From Priapulus caudatus (taxonomy: Eukaryota > Priapulida > Priapulimorpha > Priapulimorphida > Priapulidae), in assembly GCF_000485595.1 (NCBI RefSeq), contig NW_014577076.1, positions 118,601 through 152,486 on the forward strand: 33,886 bases of DNA. The letters run 5' to 3'. The notes beneath the pieces are model-generated. The model was given only the letters and a program-made list of their open reading frames with translations. It searched no databases and was not told where the DNA came from. The number at the start of each line of letters is the position of its first letter. Position 1 is the stretch's first letter. Made by a program: the position numbers and the translations under genes. Below, in pieces: positions 20,767 to 32,100 of this stretch.

Positions 20767-20941
20767 GTTGTCTTTGCTTACTCCCTGGAAATTGCCATAG
20801 TATGTTCTATAGCCCTGCGGCGGAGCGGAGGGCTATAGTTCTAGAGCTAGTGTCACTATAGCTCTAGAACTATAGCCCTTCGCTCCGCCGCAGGGCTATA
20901 GAACATACTATGGCAATTTCCAGGTAGTAAGCAAAGACAAC
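20767..20941. repeat. Near-perfect 175-bp palindrome
   Basis: GTTGTCTTTGCTTACTCCCT at the start returns as its inverse at 20922-20941, with one or two changes. The centre is GTGTCAC at about 20851-20857. The stem contains CTATAGCCCT and the GCGGCGGAGCGG block. The left side touches the N gap; the right half is also the outer arm of the fold-back at 20842-21871. Confidence 0.9.
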
Positions 20942-21871
20942 TTTTTACGGTTAACAACTTCTTTGGTACGCCAAATAAAGCACATTCTCTGTCGCACAAA
21001 TGTCTTAAGTTACTGCAAACACTAAAATTAAACTGCAAACTAACGGTTAAATGCTGTACTTGCTATATTACTCAACAACGAAGATTATTTACAAACTTGT
21101 CACCGCCATTTTTCATTGCGGGGCGCTAGCGCGGTTCTGGCGCCAGTGAGCGGGCACAATGTATTTCCAAGTGGAGGGGTGGGCAGGTTGCACGCGGTTG
21201 CAGGCTGTTGCGGCAGACAGAAGACCGATGGCAAAGACCCGCGTATCGATGGAGAAACAGGAGAATACGCGCGTATCGATGGCAACAGAAACAGAAACAG
21301 AAATAGAAACGACGGTGTTGATATAACCGCGTGCAATCTGTCCACCCCTCCACTTGGAAATACATTGTGCCCGCTCACTGGCGCCGGAACCGCGCTAGCG
21401 CCGCGCAACGAAAAATAGCGGTGACAAGTTTGTAAATTATTTTCGTTGACGAGTAATATAGCAAGTACAACATTGAACCGTTAGTTTGCAGTTTAATTTT
21501 AGTGTTTGCAGTAACTTAAGACATTTGTGGGACAGACATGGGCGTACATAGCGGGGGGCAGGGGGTGCACCTGCCACCCCCCCCCCAGAAATATAAATTT
21601 TCAACCCGTAGCGGGGTCATAACAATGTTTCCAGGGGTAGCTCGCTCTGGTCTAAGTCTTCTCTCATCTACTGCCCCCCCCCCCCAACTGAAAATTTCCT
21701 GTGTACGGCTTTGGCGACAGAGAATGTTCTTTATTTGGCGTACCGAAGAAGTTATTAACCGTAAAAAGTTGTCTTTGCTTACTACCTGGAAATTGCCATA
21801 GTATGTTCTATAGCCCTGCGGCGGAGCGGAGGGCTATAGTTCTAGAGCTATAGTGTCACTATATAGCTCTA
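20842..21871. mobile_element. Large fold-back element, arms ~360 bp, with nested MITE
   Basis: The left arm (20842-21204) and right arm (21324-21871, minus a nested 177-bp insertion) are inverted copies with over 90 percent apparent identity. The loop (about 21205-21323) contains GCGTATCGATGG twice and AACAGA repeats. There is no transposase. The arms end in the CTAGAGCT...TAGCTCTAG module. Apparent ORFs of 79-102 aa are arm translations and mirror each other. Confidence 0.85.
21537..21713. mobile_element. Nested MITE, 177 bp, 8-bp target duplication
   Basis: The ends CATGGGCGTACATAG and, inverted, CAAAGCCGTACACAG form TIRs. The flanks GGGACAGA (21529-21536) and GCGACAGA (21714-21721) are an 8-bp duplication with one change. 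The uninserted version survives in the other arm of the fold-back (about 20989-20996). An 8-bp duplication fits hAT. Poly-C tracts lie near both ends. Confidence 0.85.
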
Positions 21872-21979
21872 TCAGACCTCAGTAGCTGTCAGTACATGAT
21901 CAGTACTACTAGTACTAGTACTACATGTGACCGAGTCGTGACGTGATTTGAACGACATCTATTTATATATTTGGCGCTT

Positions 21980-22016
21980 GTCCTACTGCTGCTGCTGCTG
22001 CTGCTGCTCTGCTGCG
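21980..22016. repeat. (CTG)n microsatellite
   Basis: About ten CTG units with one interruption. No supported exon covers it. Confidence 0.85.
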
Positions 22017-22182
22017 ATGCACTTTCTCGCTGTACCCGTGACATGTTACAGCATGTTTACACATCGTACGACATCGTTTGTGGCTCCATCTTCTGGGAAT
22101 TTGTACTTTTTTAGCTTTTTATCACATACTATAGTACGTATTGGTTATTTTCTTAGATTCTGATTCGCACGCGCTATACCAT

Positions 22183-22290
22183 CGTACGTACAACATAGTA
22201 CAACATAGTACAATATCATAGTACATATCATAGTACATATCAAATATCATAGTACAATATCATAGTACAACATAGTACAATATAGAACAA
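22183..22290. repeat. Tandem repeat of CATAGTACAA / ATCATAGTAC units
   Basis: Imperfect units of about 10-12 bases, each containing ATAGTAC. Intergenic. Confidence 0.8.
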
Positions 22291-22298
22291 GCAGACAA

Positions 22299-22664
22299 AT
22301 GCCTACCATTGAATGTCCAAACTTTGATAACTGTGACTATAGAGATCTAACGTTTCACCAGGATAGATCGTAAATGGTAAACAAAAACCAGAGCAAAATG
22401 CTAATAATTAAAAGAAATGTAGGTTCTGATTTTATTACTATTCATACAGAGGTAAGACAGATATGCACAAAATATGCACACAAAATACAGCCAAATTGGC
22501 ACATTGTATGCAGTTTTCATGGTTTCAAAGTGTCCCTGTCTCGGCCGGCTCTCAAACGGGGCATTTTCTCACCGGATGCAGAGGCGCGTAAGTGCCTCAC
22601 CTATAGCTGCAGAGGCATGAAGCGCCGAGGCAGCTCGTCAGTAATAATAGGCGATAGAGAGTAA
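22299..22664 (+). pseudogene. Open frame with one internal stop; unknown, possibly element-derived
   Basis: From ATG at 22299 the frame reads 24 codons, then TAA (22371-22373), then an immediate ATG and 96 more codons. The first part is cysteine-bearing (ECPNFDNCDYRD); the second has CSFHGF and CLTYSCRGMKRR. I do not recognise it. Its 3' end, AATAATAGGCGATAGAGAGT and the following GAAACATTAA, is shared with the P-like element (15205-15240) and, inverted, with 23530-23570. So it may be a diverged element rather than a host gene. The in-frame stop argues for decay. Confidence 0.35.
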
Positions 22665-22699
22665 AGAAACATTAAGACTTATTTAACATTAAGTAGTAA
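22640..22699 (+). repeat. Dispersed element tail (AATAATAGGCG...GAAACATTAA)
   Basis: Shared with about 15205-15270, and inverted with 23515-23575. It continues after the MITE at 23228, where TACATTTCATG matches TACATTTAGTG at 15250. The MITE is therefore inserted in a member of this family. Confidence 0.65.
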
Positions 22700-23219
22700 T
22701 TATAGAGCTGTAACGATCCACCGAAATCGAATCGAATCGCGATTCTGTTCCCTCGATCCGATCCTCGAAGCTTTTTCCCGTATTTTCGATCCGATCCAAC
22801 CCGCTAGTACTTCTTACTGTGTGCATTGGCCAAAGCGTGTATGAGACGCCCGCTCTGATTGGTCAATAGTCCTGACTCGCCAGTCAGCTAATCAGCGGCT
22901 ACAGTACATCGCTAATATGTTTACAGGGCTGCAGTTAGACGTGACTGCTCATGTTACACTGCTTGTCGAGCGCGGACCAGTCTAGGCTGCAGTTTCCCGA
23001 GTTTAATTATGTGCTTAAAGTTATTTTGTTAAATAAAATTGAGAAAAAAGAAAGAATGTAATAGTTGGTTAAGAGTTTTTATTGCAAAATAATGAAAATA
23101 TAAACAATAAGATAACATTTCATTATTTTGGCAATCAAATCGAAGGAATCGAATCGAGAGGCTAATATCGAGATATGGATCGAATCGAGAGGCTTGTGTA
23201 TCGTTACAGCCCTAGTACT
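22700..23219. mobile_element. hAT-type MITE, ~520 bp, TIR with GGCTGTAACGAT
   Basis: The ends TAGAGCTGTAACGATCC and (inverted) TAGGGCTGTAACGATAC, followed by ATCGAATCGAATCG-type subterminal repeats, are typical of hAT MITEs. AGTAGTAA occurs at 22692-22699 and 23220-23227 as a possible 8-bp duplication, although that lies a few bases outside the best TIR. The core is non-coding. Confidence 0.8.
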
Positions 23220-23327
23220 AGTAGTAAATACATTTCATGTTTATTTACCATCATTTTATTATTGAAACATTCCAAGTGCCTGTGGCTGTGGCTATGCACT
23301 CGATTGCATGCATGGCTATCTCTAGAA

Positions 23328-23409
23328 TTATAGGATAGCCCTTCGCTCTGCCACAGGCTGACAGAACGGACAGGCCTGTAGTGGAGCGAAGGGCTATAGT
23401 TCTAGAGCT
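23328..23409. repeat. Hairpin module of the CTCTAG-CTATAGCCC family
   Basis: TCTAGAATTATAGGATAGCC and CCCTTCGCTC on the left pair with GAGCGAAGGGCTATAGTTCTAGAG on the right (positions 23388-23409). The loop differs from the other modules. Confidence 0.75.
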
Positions 23410-23514
23410 ATAAAATGGCTATATATATACATCATGCACGTAGACAACACAACACACTTACGGAGGCACTTAATTTGGCCATTTTATTGATAAAATGATA
23501 GTAAATAACCACGA

Positions 23515-23580
23515 CGTGTAATTACTACTAAAGTCTTAATGTTTATTTTACTCTCTATTGCCTATTATTGCTCTTAGGAA
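23515..23580 (-). repeat. Inverted copy of dispersed element tail
   Basis: Reverse complement of the tail at 22640-22699 and 15205-15240 (AATAATAGGCAATAGAGAG and ACATTAAGACTTTAG). Confidence 0.65.
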
Positions 23581-23854
23581 TAATTTGTCGTAATTACCGT
23601 TCAAATGACAAATGCTCCTCTGCAACACAGTCTCACCGCACACACGCCACTGTGCACTGCACGAACTCGTAAAAAGATCTCTTATCTTTCTGTCGATAAA
23701 ATGTATGTAATTAGGAAAATGTATACATAAATTATAGCTAGGTGTGTGTGGTGTTTTGAATCATTTGTGTATACATTAAAATCCATGTAAGTCATGGGTT
23801 CCTCCCACGTCCCAAATGTCTGCCCTCTGTGTCCCTCGCTAAAATTGCGGACTG

Positions 23855-23925
23855 TTCGCTGGCAGCTATGGATTCGTCCGCTGACCTATGCATTCGGCGC
23901 ACGGATCCATAGCTGCCAGCGCTGC
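23855..23925. repeat. Hairpin in GC-rich patch
   Basis: GCTGGCAGCTATGGAT and ATCCATAGCTGCCAGC are exact inverted copies about 30 bases apart. The surrounding 23850-24010 is GC-rich (GCGCGC, CCGCGG) against an AT-rich background. Function unknown. Confidence 0.7.
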
Positions 23926-24310
23926 ATACTGTCATAGGACGTTCCCGCGGTCGCGTGCGCCTTGCCGCGGAACTGCGCGCAAGATGTGCGCTCAGCGCTT
24001 AGGATCAACACATCCTTCGGCAACACGTCTCTGGTATCCCGTCTCTCTGGATGCTATTAAACTAGCCAGGGTTGTGAAATAGGCTTATATATCTCGATGG
24101 AACAGTGCCAGCTAGTACGATCTACACTGGTGTGATATACAATGAAATATTGTGGCTGTACTTGCCTTAAGAGTTGTCCGAATAACTTATAAAAAGATTT
24201 CCAATAATTTGGTGCACAACAGATAATCAGAATAAAAAGGGGAATAAATGCTATTTATACCACATGTTATGCATAATGATTGATTAATTTCATCGGATTT
24301 CTATAGTTCA

Positions 24311-24439
24311 CATAAAAATAAAGTTGATCTCAGTTAGATCCATAATAAGCTATAATTACTTACAACGACTGATATTGATCGTCGTTGTAAGTAATTATAA
24401 CTTATTATGGATCTACCTGAGATAAACTTTATTTTTATG
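24311..24439. mobile_element. Hairpin MITE upstream of the TPR gene
   Basis: The arms CATAAAAATAAAGTT...TAATTACTTACAACGAC (about 60 bases) are near-perfect inverted copies around a short loop. The 15-base ATGTTATGCATAATG occurs at 24264-24278 and 24437-24451. It ends about 80 bases before the TPR start codon, so it may lie in the promoter or 5' UTR. Confidence 0.8.
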
Positions 24440-24518
24440 TTATGCATAATGTTGATGTATAGGAAGACATAATATACAGTTTCATAAGTGACGTAGTCAA
24501 AGGTTATCTGATTGGCCT

Positions 24519-25646
24519 ATGATCGTTATGACAGGACCAGCACTACCCATTGACGATGAAGAGCAGGAGCATGACGTGCATGATGCAAAGAAGTCTGCAA
24601 AAGCTAGAAAAAAATCGGCATCCAAGTTTGGAGTTGATTCTTTATTACAAAAGGTAAGAGGAAATTGTAAGCTTTCTAACCTGGTAACAATTATACATTA
24701 TATAGTGTTACTAAGAATACTGATATTTTACATACTACAAATATTCATAGTGAGGTATAATATATTAATTTGTTAGCTAAGCAAAATATGTTGTTATGCG
24801 ATACAGTCACACCAGACTAGTAAATATGTAATTTCCTCTATTCATTTGTCTATACCAGTGACACATTTTACATATTGCATGTGCATTAAACACTGTTACC
24901 GTGTGATTGGTAAATTTGGGAATTCAATTGTAGGCGCAAGAATGCATAGACAGGTTTGACAATGACGTAGCGAAAAAGTTTTGTGACAGAGCTTTGGCCA
25001 TAGAACCAGACAACGTAAATGTTCTTGAAACAACTGCATCATTATTGCTGGAAACTGGGCAGGTTGAACAAGCTGTAAAAGTAAGTCAATTTGTATATGT
25101 ATGCAAGCATTGTAAATTACAATTTTCTTATTTTATTAAGCAAATATGTAATTGCTAAACTTTAGGAAGTGTGTTTATAAAAGTCTGGCTATAATGTTGG
25201 TGCGAGGTCAAGCAATCAGTAATTGTGTCTTTGCCTTCGTTTGTTAATAAACAGTGGGTACATCAGAGTCATCTGCTACTGTAGATGCAAATGAGCAAAA
25301 TCATTCCATATATAACGTTTGAAGCTCTTACTTCGTAATGAGCCTATACAGCTGTGGTCAATGCTTACACGAGAGATGAAATAGCTGTTACAATGGGGTT
25401 AGCCATTTACTAATCGCTTGATAGATGGCGCGCGTGCACTGTCCGGTATCACTGCTAAACAATGGCGTCTAGTTACGAAGGGAAAACCGTAAATGAATTG
25501 AAATCAGAGTTGCAAAGTAGGGGTGCAAAGACATCTGGGAGGAAAGCTGATCTGATAGAAAGGTAAATTAATTAACCTACCTGCTCTCTAAAGTAGCACG
25601 TACACGTACACGTACACGTACGCTTGCGTGTGTGTGCACGTACACG

Positions 25647-25682
<36 letters not shown>

Positions 25683-26161
25683 TGTGCACGTACAATTGCG
25701 GGACTGCGTAAGTGCGTGCGTGCGTGCGTGTGTACGTACACATGCGTGCTTGCGTGCGCACGTACACGTGCTTGCATGCATGTGCAAGTGCACGTGCGTG
25801 CATGCGTGTGTGTGCACGTACGCGTGCGTGCGTGTGTGCGTGTGTACGTACACGTGCATACATGTGCACGTACACGTGCGTTCGTGTGCATGTACACGTA
25901 CACGTACGTGCGTGCGTGCGTGCATGCGTGTGCAAGTACACGTGCGCGCGTGCGTGGGTGCGTGTGCACGTACACATGCGTTCGTCCTTGCGTGCGTGCG
26001 TGTGCACGTTACGTACACGTGCGCGCATGTGCACGTACACGTGCGTGCGTGCGTGTGCACGTACACGTGCGTGCGTGCGTGGGCACGTACACGTGCGTGC
26101 GGGCGTGCGTGCGTGTGCACGTACACGTGCGCGCGTGCGTGGGTGCGTGTGCACGTACACG

Positions 26162-26197
<36 letters not shown>

Positions 26198-29100
26198 TGT
26201 GTACGTACACGTACGTGCGTGCGTATGCACGTACATGTGCGTGCGTGCGTGCGTGCGTGTGCACGTACACGTGGGTGCGTGCGTGCGTGCGTGTGCACGT
26301 ACACGTGCGTGTGCACGTACACGTGCGTGCGGGCGTGCGTGCGTGTACACGTACACGTGCGCGCGTGCGTGGGTGCGTGTGCACGTACACGTGCGCGCGT
26401 GCGTGTGTAAGTAATGTATACCGGTCCAGATACGCACGCCATCTTGTGGTGAACTGATTGGCTAACCTCATTTGATGCAGTATCAAACTCAAGAGCTATA
26501 TGGCTTGTTCTTCCTGGTACGGCTCGTGTAAACTTTGACACTTTATGTGTCAATAATTTGATGTTTTATGGTTGTGTCCTGCCATGCTACCTGTCTTGTT
26601 TTCTAGTGTTTGCAGAAAGCAGTGAAACTGAATCCCAATGCTGGCCATACAAAATATTTGAGTTTAGGCCAGGTGCTGGAGGGTGAAGAGGCTTTAAAAA
26701 GTTATCAGAAAGCTGTGGAGCTGCTGCTAATGGCTAGAGAAGCAACTACCACTGCTGAGGTGAGTACCATATATGGAACCCGTGTGCGGTGAATGTTAAA
26801 TTGTGTGCAGGTGCCTATGTGCAGGTAGGTGCACATGTGTATTAACAGCGTTCTGCTGGTTCAAATTTTGACTACCGTGTTAAATATATGAAAAAACAGT
26901 TAATAATTTTTATTTCTTTGTTGTCATCAAAAGCAAGGTTACTTTGTCATTTTTAAATATTTACTATGTGTATAGGTGGCAGCATCAGCTAGTTCAAGTG
27001 CAGCCTGCAGTGTAGCCTCCAGTTTAGCCAGAGATATATCATCAGTATACTGTTCTATTGCTGAACTATACATGACAGACTGCTGGTAGGTGTGATAGCC
27101 CAATCAATGCTAGTTGCTGTCACTGACGTAATTACATCTGTATACTCATCAACTCCTATCACTATGTCCCTATTCATGAAATAAAAGCAAATCAGAACAC
27201 TGACTGAGTCTTTATGTCATGCATGGTGCAGATGGTATAGGCTAATTTAGAGGTCTGGGAAACAGTCTTCATTTGTCCAGCCTAGGATCTATAGCTATAC
27301 CTGCTGTATACACTGTGGGTCATTCATTTATGGTTGTGGGGCAGTTGGTGAATGACAAACTTGACAAGATAGCGACAGGTCAAACTAGACATTAATGGTG
27401 GTGAAGTCATGGTTAAATAGTCAAATATCTGATATCCCCTTTAAATTTTATTATAGGATCAGTGCACAAATTGTTCTATGTGCCAGGCTTCTATGACATT
27501 AGCTTGTGGTTCTAGCTTGTACACCATTTCATTTTCTAAATCATTATCAATGCCATTAAAAACAATTAGTATTGTGATAGGGAAAAGCATAAGTGTAGTG
27601 TTGCAGAGACCATTCTTCATGAATTTTTATTTATTATAATGTTAGTAAACAGTAAATTAAAGAAAGCCTGACCCTAAATTTGTGTTCTTGATTACCTGTA
27701 TATATAGTCAACTTGCAGTAGATTAAGCTTGCACATTAATTTCCTGCTTAATTTCTTTGTGCTCTTATGACATGACCATATCACCGGTTAATGAAGACCT
27801 TCCATTCTTTGCCATTTGTTTATAACGGGGACATAACCAATTGTTAGGTGATGTCTGACTGTTATCATTCCAAAGCCCCTTACTATGTTGCTATCAGTAA
27901 CCAGTAATACGCATAATTACTGCCATTAAATTTATCACTTTTTACAAGTTTGTGTTTCTTGTAAAGTTTTGCAGATGATGCAGAGCACAAATGCAAAGAT
28001 TACATTGAGAAAGCTATAGAGATTGATCCTACTAGTCCTGAGGCTTACCAGCTGAAAGCCAGCTATTTTATCACTATTGGTTGTACACAGGTAAGAAACT
28101 TTAATATTAGTACTATGATGGAAAAATATAGATTCAATAACAATTAAATCGAAGAAAAAAAATGTTTTTGAAGATGAGTAAAACCTGCCCAATACAGTTT
28201 TGTTAATAAAAGTATAAAATATGATCATAGCCATCATTAAGTATTTATGGTTTACTAGTTGGTTAAGGTTTTCTTATGCACACCAGCATTTAAGGATAGT
28301 TCATGGCAGGTTCACATAAATTCACATAAATAGTATGTGAAACCAAACTTGGTCAGAGAACGTTTAATTATAGATACCTGTGAGTATAACTGGAAAACCT
28401 ATAACTGTATAAACTGTATTCACTTCATTAAAGTCAACAATACAAGAAAGCCGATTAAAGTTAAAAGCTAGTGAATTCACATGAAAACAATTTAAACTCA
28501 TAGGATGCTAGAACTTCCATGGAGGAAAGTTTGTCACTATGGTTGCCTGCAATGAAACATCTACAGGAAGGAAAACTGGCTGAAACTGACAAAATTGATC
28601 CTGTTGAGGTACATATTTGCTGAGTTCTTTTATCATCCATCTGATCTGGAGAACATTACAGTAAGAAGTGTAACAGTTACATAATACTAAAATGCTGACG
28701 TATATTGATAATTGCATAATGTTTAATGTTGTCTTGCTCATATGTGGTATGTATTAAAAGAATATTCAATTAATTTTACCTTATTACTTTATTCTTAGGT
28801 CTGTCCTCTGAGTATACAAAACAGAATATCTGCAGCACAACTGCTTATTGAGCTAGAGAAATATGATGTAAGTCCATACATAATACACTGTAATGCAGTA
28901 GATTGAAGACTCACTTAAAACATCTTCATTTCTAATTCTGTAGGTGTTGATCGAGGTCTTGGATCTCACTCCAGTGTAGATTGTATTTGGCCTGTAAGTT
29001 TAATTGAATCGTGACTTGGATTTTCCTTATCAATTTGCAGTGTTGATTTGCATTATTAAATTAAATCATATTAATAATGTATTAGATAAGATTTCCCAGT

Positions 29101-32100
29101 TCTTTACTGATTTGATTACTGGGATAAAGTATTATATTTGACGAGTGCTAGTACTATGGAAAATAATGTATTCATACCATGGTTATCGCTAATTAAGTAG
29201 TAAGTAATTGTGCCTGCCAAACCTTGTAGCCATAATAACATAGAATGATGAAAATGCTGACAACGAAGATTGTGTTTCGCTATAACACTTAAAATACGAA
29301 TTCTTACAGAAAGCAAGTGAAGTGTTGGATCTGCTACTGGATGAAGATGAGGACATTGTCATGGTGAGTTGTTGAATGCTTGTGAAATGTGTTCTGCCTT
29401 ATACTGTATATTTATATATACATATTCGTGTACTGTACATACATGCATGTAAATATATGCATGGCATATGTAAGTAATAAAAATAATTTCAATTAAATTA
29501 CCAAGTTCGATCAAATTACCTTACTGCAATTAATGTAATTACACAATTATATAAAAATCGTGACTAATATATTGCACAACCATTGTTCTTCAGGCTTGGT
29601 ATTTGCTCGCTTGGCTTAATTATCTGAAAGGTGAAGACTATCATGGAAATGCAAGGTTTTATCTCATAAAGACCAAAAAGGTAAGAGTGAATCTCAGTTA
29701 TTTTTTTGTCAGCTAAAGTTATAGAATGATGTGATTGCATTTATTAACCGTTGGTTGTTGGATGTGTACGTGGCGTTCCAAGTAGAAAACTGATGCAGCC
29801 GTTCATATGTGGTTTTAAGATAGTGTTTTAATAAACGTTTCAATGATGTTCATATTTGATTCGTAGGAATATGGTAAAAAAAGTCATTACATCAAGTGGG
29901 AAATTAAAGGACAATTGAAGTCAAATTTTCCCAACTTCTGTAACGTTTTTATACATATATGTCGCTCAACTTGGAGCCGTGACGTCACATGACCTAGATT
30001 ACTATTCAGGTGTTTATTACTAATTGGGCGCCGGATTTGAAATGGAATACATTATTGAATGTATTTCTATGTATAAAAACGTTACAGAAGTTAGAAAATT
30101 TGACTTCAATTGTCCTTTAAGGTCAAAATGGTCGTAGGGTAAAATCGTACATATTGCACATTATACATTCACACGTATGTCATTTTTGGTATGTGTATGT
30201 GTGCAGAATTCAAGCATACTTTGCTAGATTCTATAAACCTTATATCGGTCCTAAAACTTATGAGAATACATGTGTCAAGTGGTTGCATTATTGTATAATT
30301 ATAATGAATTTAATCCTCATAGCTGAAATTATTTTCCTGATAGACTTACATATGTTATGAATTAAGAAAAGTTAGCAACCGTGCATGTTAGCAAGAATTG
30401 GAAAATTAATTAGTATTGGTTCACAAGCAGCGTGCACATCTCATTCCATGCCCCTGTTGTATTGTTGTTTAGCCAAAGATCATTTTTTACTCTACTTTTT
30501 TAAACGTTGGGTGGATTTATATGCATCATAACAAATGCATGTGATTGGTGTTAGGGGAGGGGGGGGTCCGGCTTTGAGACTATCCCTCTATACATATAGA
30601 TTTCACACATGACCGTTTCTTTAAGTGAGTGGGCAGGGTGATAAAAATTCATCTAGACTAGCAGGCCCTCTAATAGTATTTGCGGTTATACTGTTAGTGA
30701 TTTTCTCATGATTGAATAAGTGAGTGCATTACAGTTGACTGCTGCCATAATTATTTTTATGTTGCCATAAAGCTTACTACACTGGCAGAACAGTCAATGT
30801 TAATACACAGTTGTGAATGTATTTATAAAATGCACGTTTTTATTTGCACTTGGTGGCAGCCAGGTGCGTTCATGAGAGAACTATAGTATATAGATTTAGG
30901 AACCTACATATACATGTTGTTACCTCCGCCAGGGGCTTGGCGGAGGTTATGTTTTCACCGGCGTGTGTTTGAGTGTTGGTTTGTGGGTTTGTGCACGCCG
31001 TTCGCTGATTGGCTTGATTGGCCCGGCCACCGCCCGCCGCCGCGCCACCGCCGAACGCGCCTGTTTCATACAGGTTAAGCCTTTAACTGATGACGGATTG
31101 TCATAAATTTTTAAGGATATTTCAGGGAAATGGGCTCTTAGATGTGAGATTTTGGTGGGGGGGATCCAGATCCAATTCATTCATTCATTCATTCGATTAA
31201 TTAATAAATTTTCAGGATAGCGTCAGAAATGGAGTAAACTTAGAATTGATTACATTTTTGGGGTGATCCGGCACTCCAATTAATTATTAATTAAATTAAT
31301 TTAATAAAATTTCCAGCGATAGGTCAGAATGGGGTAACTTAGAATTGATTACATTTATCTCNNNNNNNNNNNNNNNNNNNNNNNNNGTGAAAAACTTTTT
31401 TGTTTCAGCGGTGACCTAGCATTTTTAGTGGCTTTATTTGAAGGACCATGAAATGTCCCTTCTGCTGACATGCGCAAGAGTAAGTGTCGCGATAACCTTT
31501 TGACCCTCACAGAGGAGAGTTAGAACTTGGATTTGTTGACTGTCTGTTAGAAATGAAGTTTGACTGCCGCGCGTTTGCTAGTAGAATCCTATACATGCCT
31601 GGATCGTATGAGGCCCTACAATGTCACAGTGAAATTCCAAAAGCTAAATTTGGTTAAGAAGGTGTATGTTCCTTAAATCGTATAATTGGCTATTGTCATG
31701 TCCTGTACTGTCAGTAGTTACAGGTAAACGTATGCACTGCCAGTGGCTGCTGCCAGTGCATGTGTTGTGCAGTTTTGCCTGCCCTTAATCTGGTTACAGG
31801 TGGCAGCTCTCTATTGCATTTAGCAGCCTGTAGGGCTTGCGTAGGTAAATGGATGCAGTGCTTACCTATTCTGGCTTGCAAATAGCTTGTTGCTACTACG
31901 TATGATGGAGCTTCCATCTATTAAATCTGAAGACATTAAAACGTACGTCTGCTCATCGTACGGAGCTTCACCTTTCATACCGGATGCCCAACGAACATTC
32001 TTTTCGAGAAGTTCCTGATACATCCCTGCTGCATTCCACTGTTTCGCTGTGTATGTGAACATCATTTGGGGACTACAGCTCGCGGGTGTTACTAGAATCC

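Larger units (their letters stand above)
25423..26444 (+). mobile_element. TIR-bounded element with SAP exon and minisatellite, inside TPR intron 2
   Basis: AGATGGCGCGCGTGCACTG at the left and, inverted, AGATGGCGTGCGTATCTGG at the right, both followed by CCGGTAT, form TIRs of about 30 bases. I found no clear target duplication. Between them are a SAP-domain first exon (25462-25562) and the long alternating repeat. This looks like the 5' end of a DNA transposon or captured gene whose middle was replaced by repeat expansion. Confidence 0.65.

Noticed and set aside
21100-21418. Pairs of ~100-aa frames starting MRGASAV on both strands
   Set aside because: They are the two arms of the fold-back element read from each side.
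25572-26553. Overlapping open frames of 232-321 aa rich in Thr/His/Arg or Cys/Val/Arg on both strands
   Set aside because: They arise because the alternating minisatellite lacks stop codons in most frames; no domain, no codon bias, mirrored on both strands.
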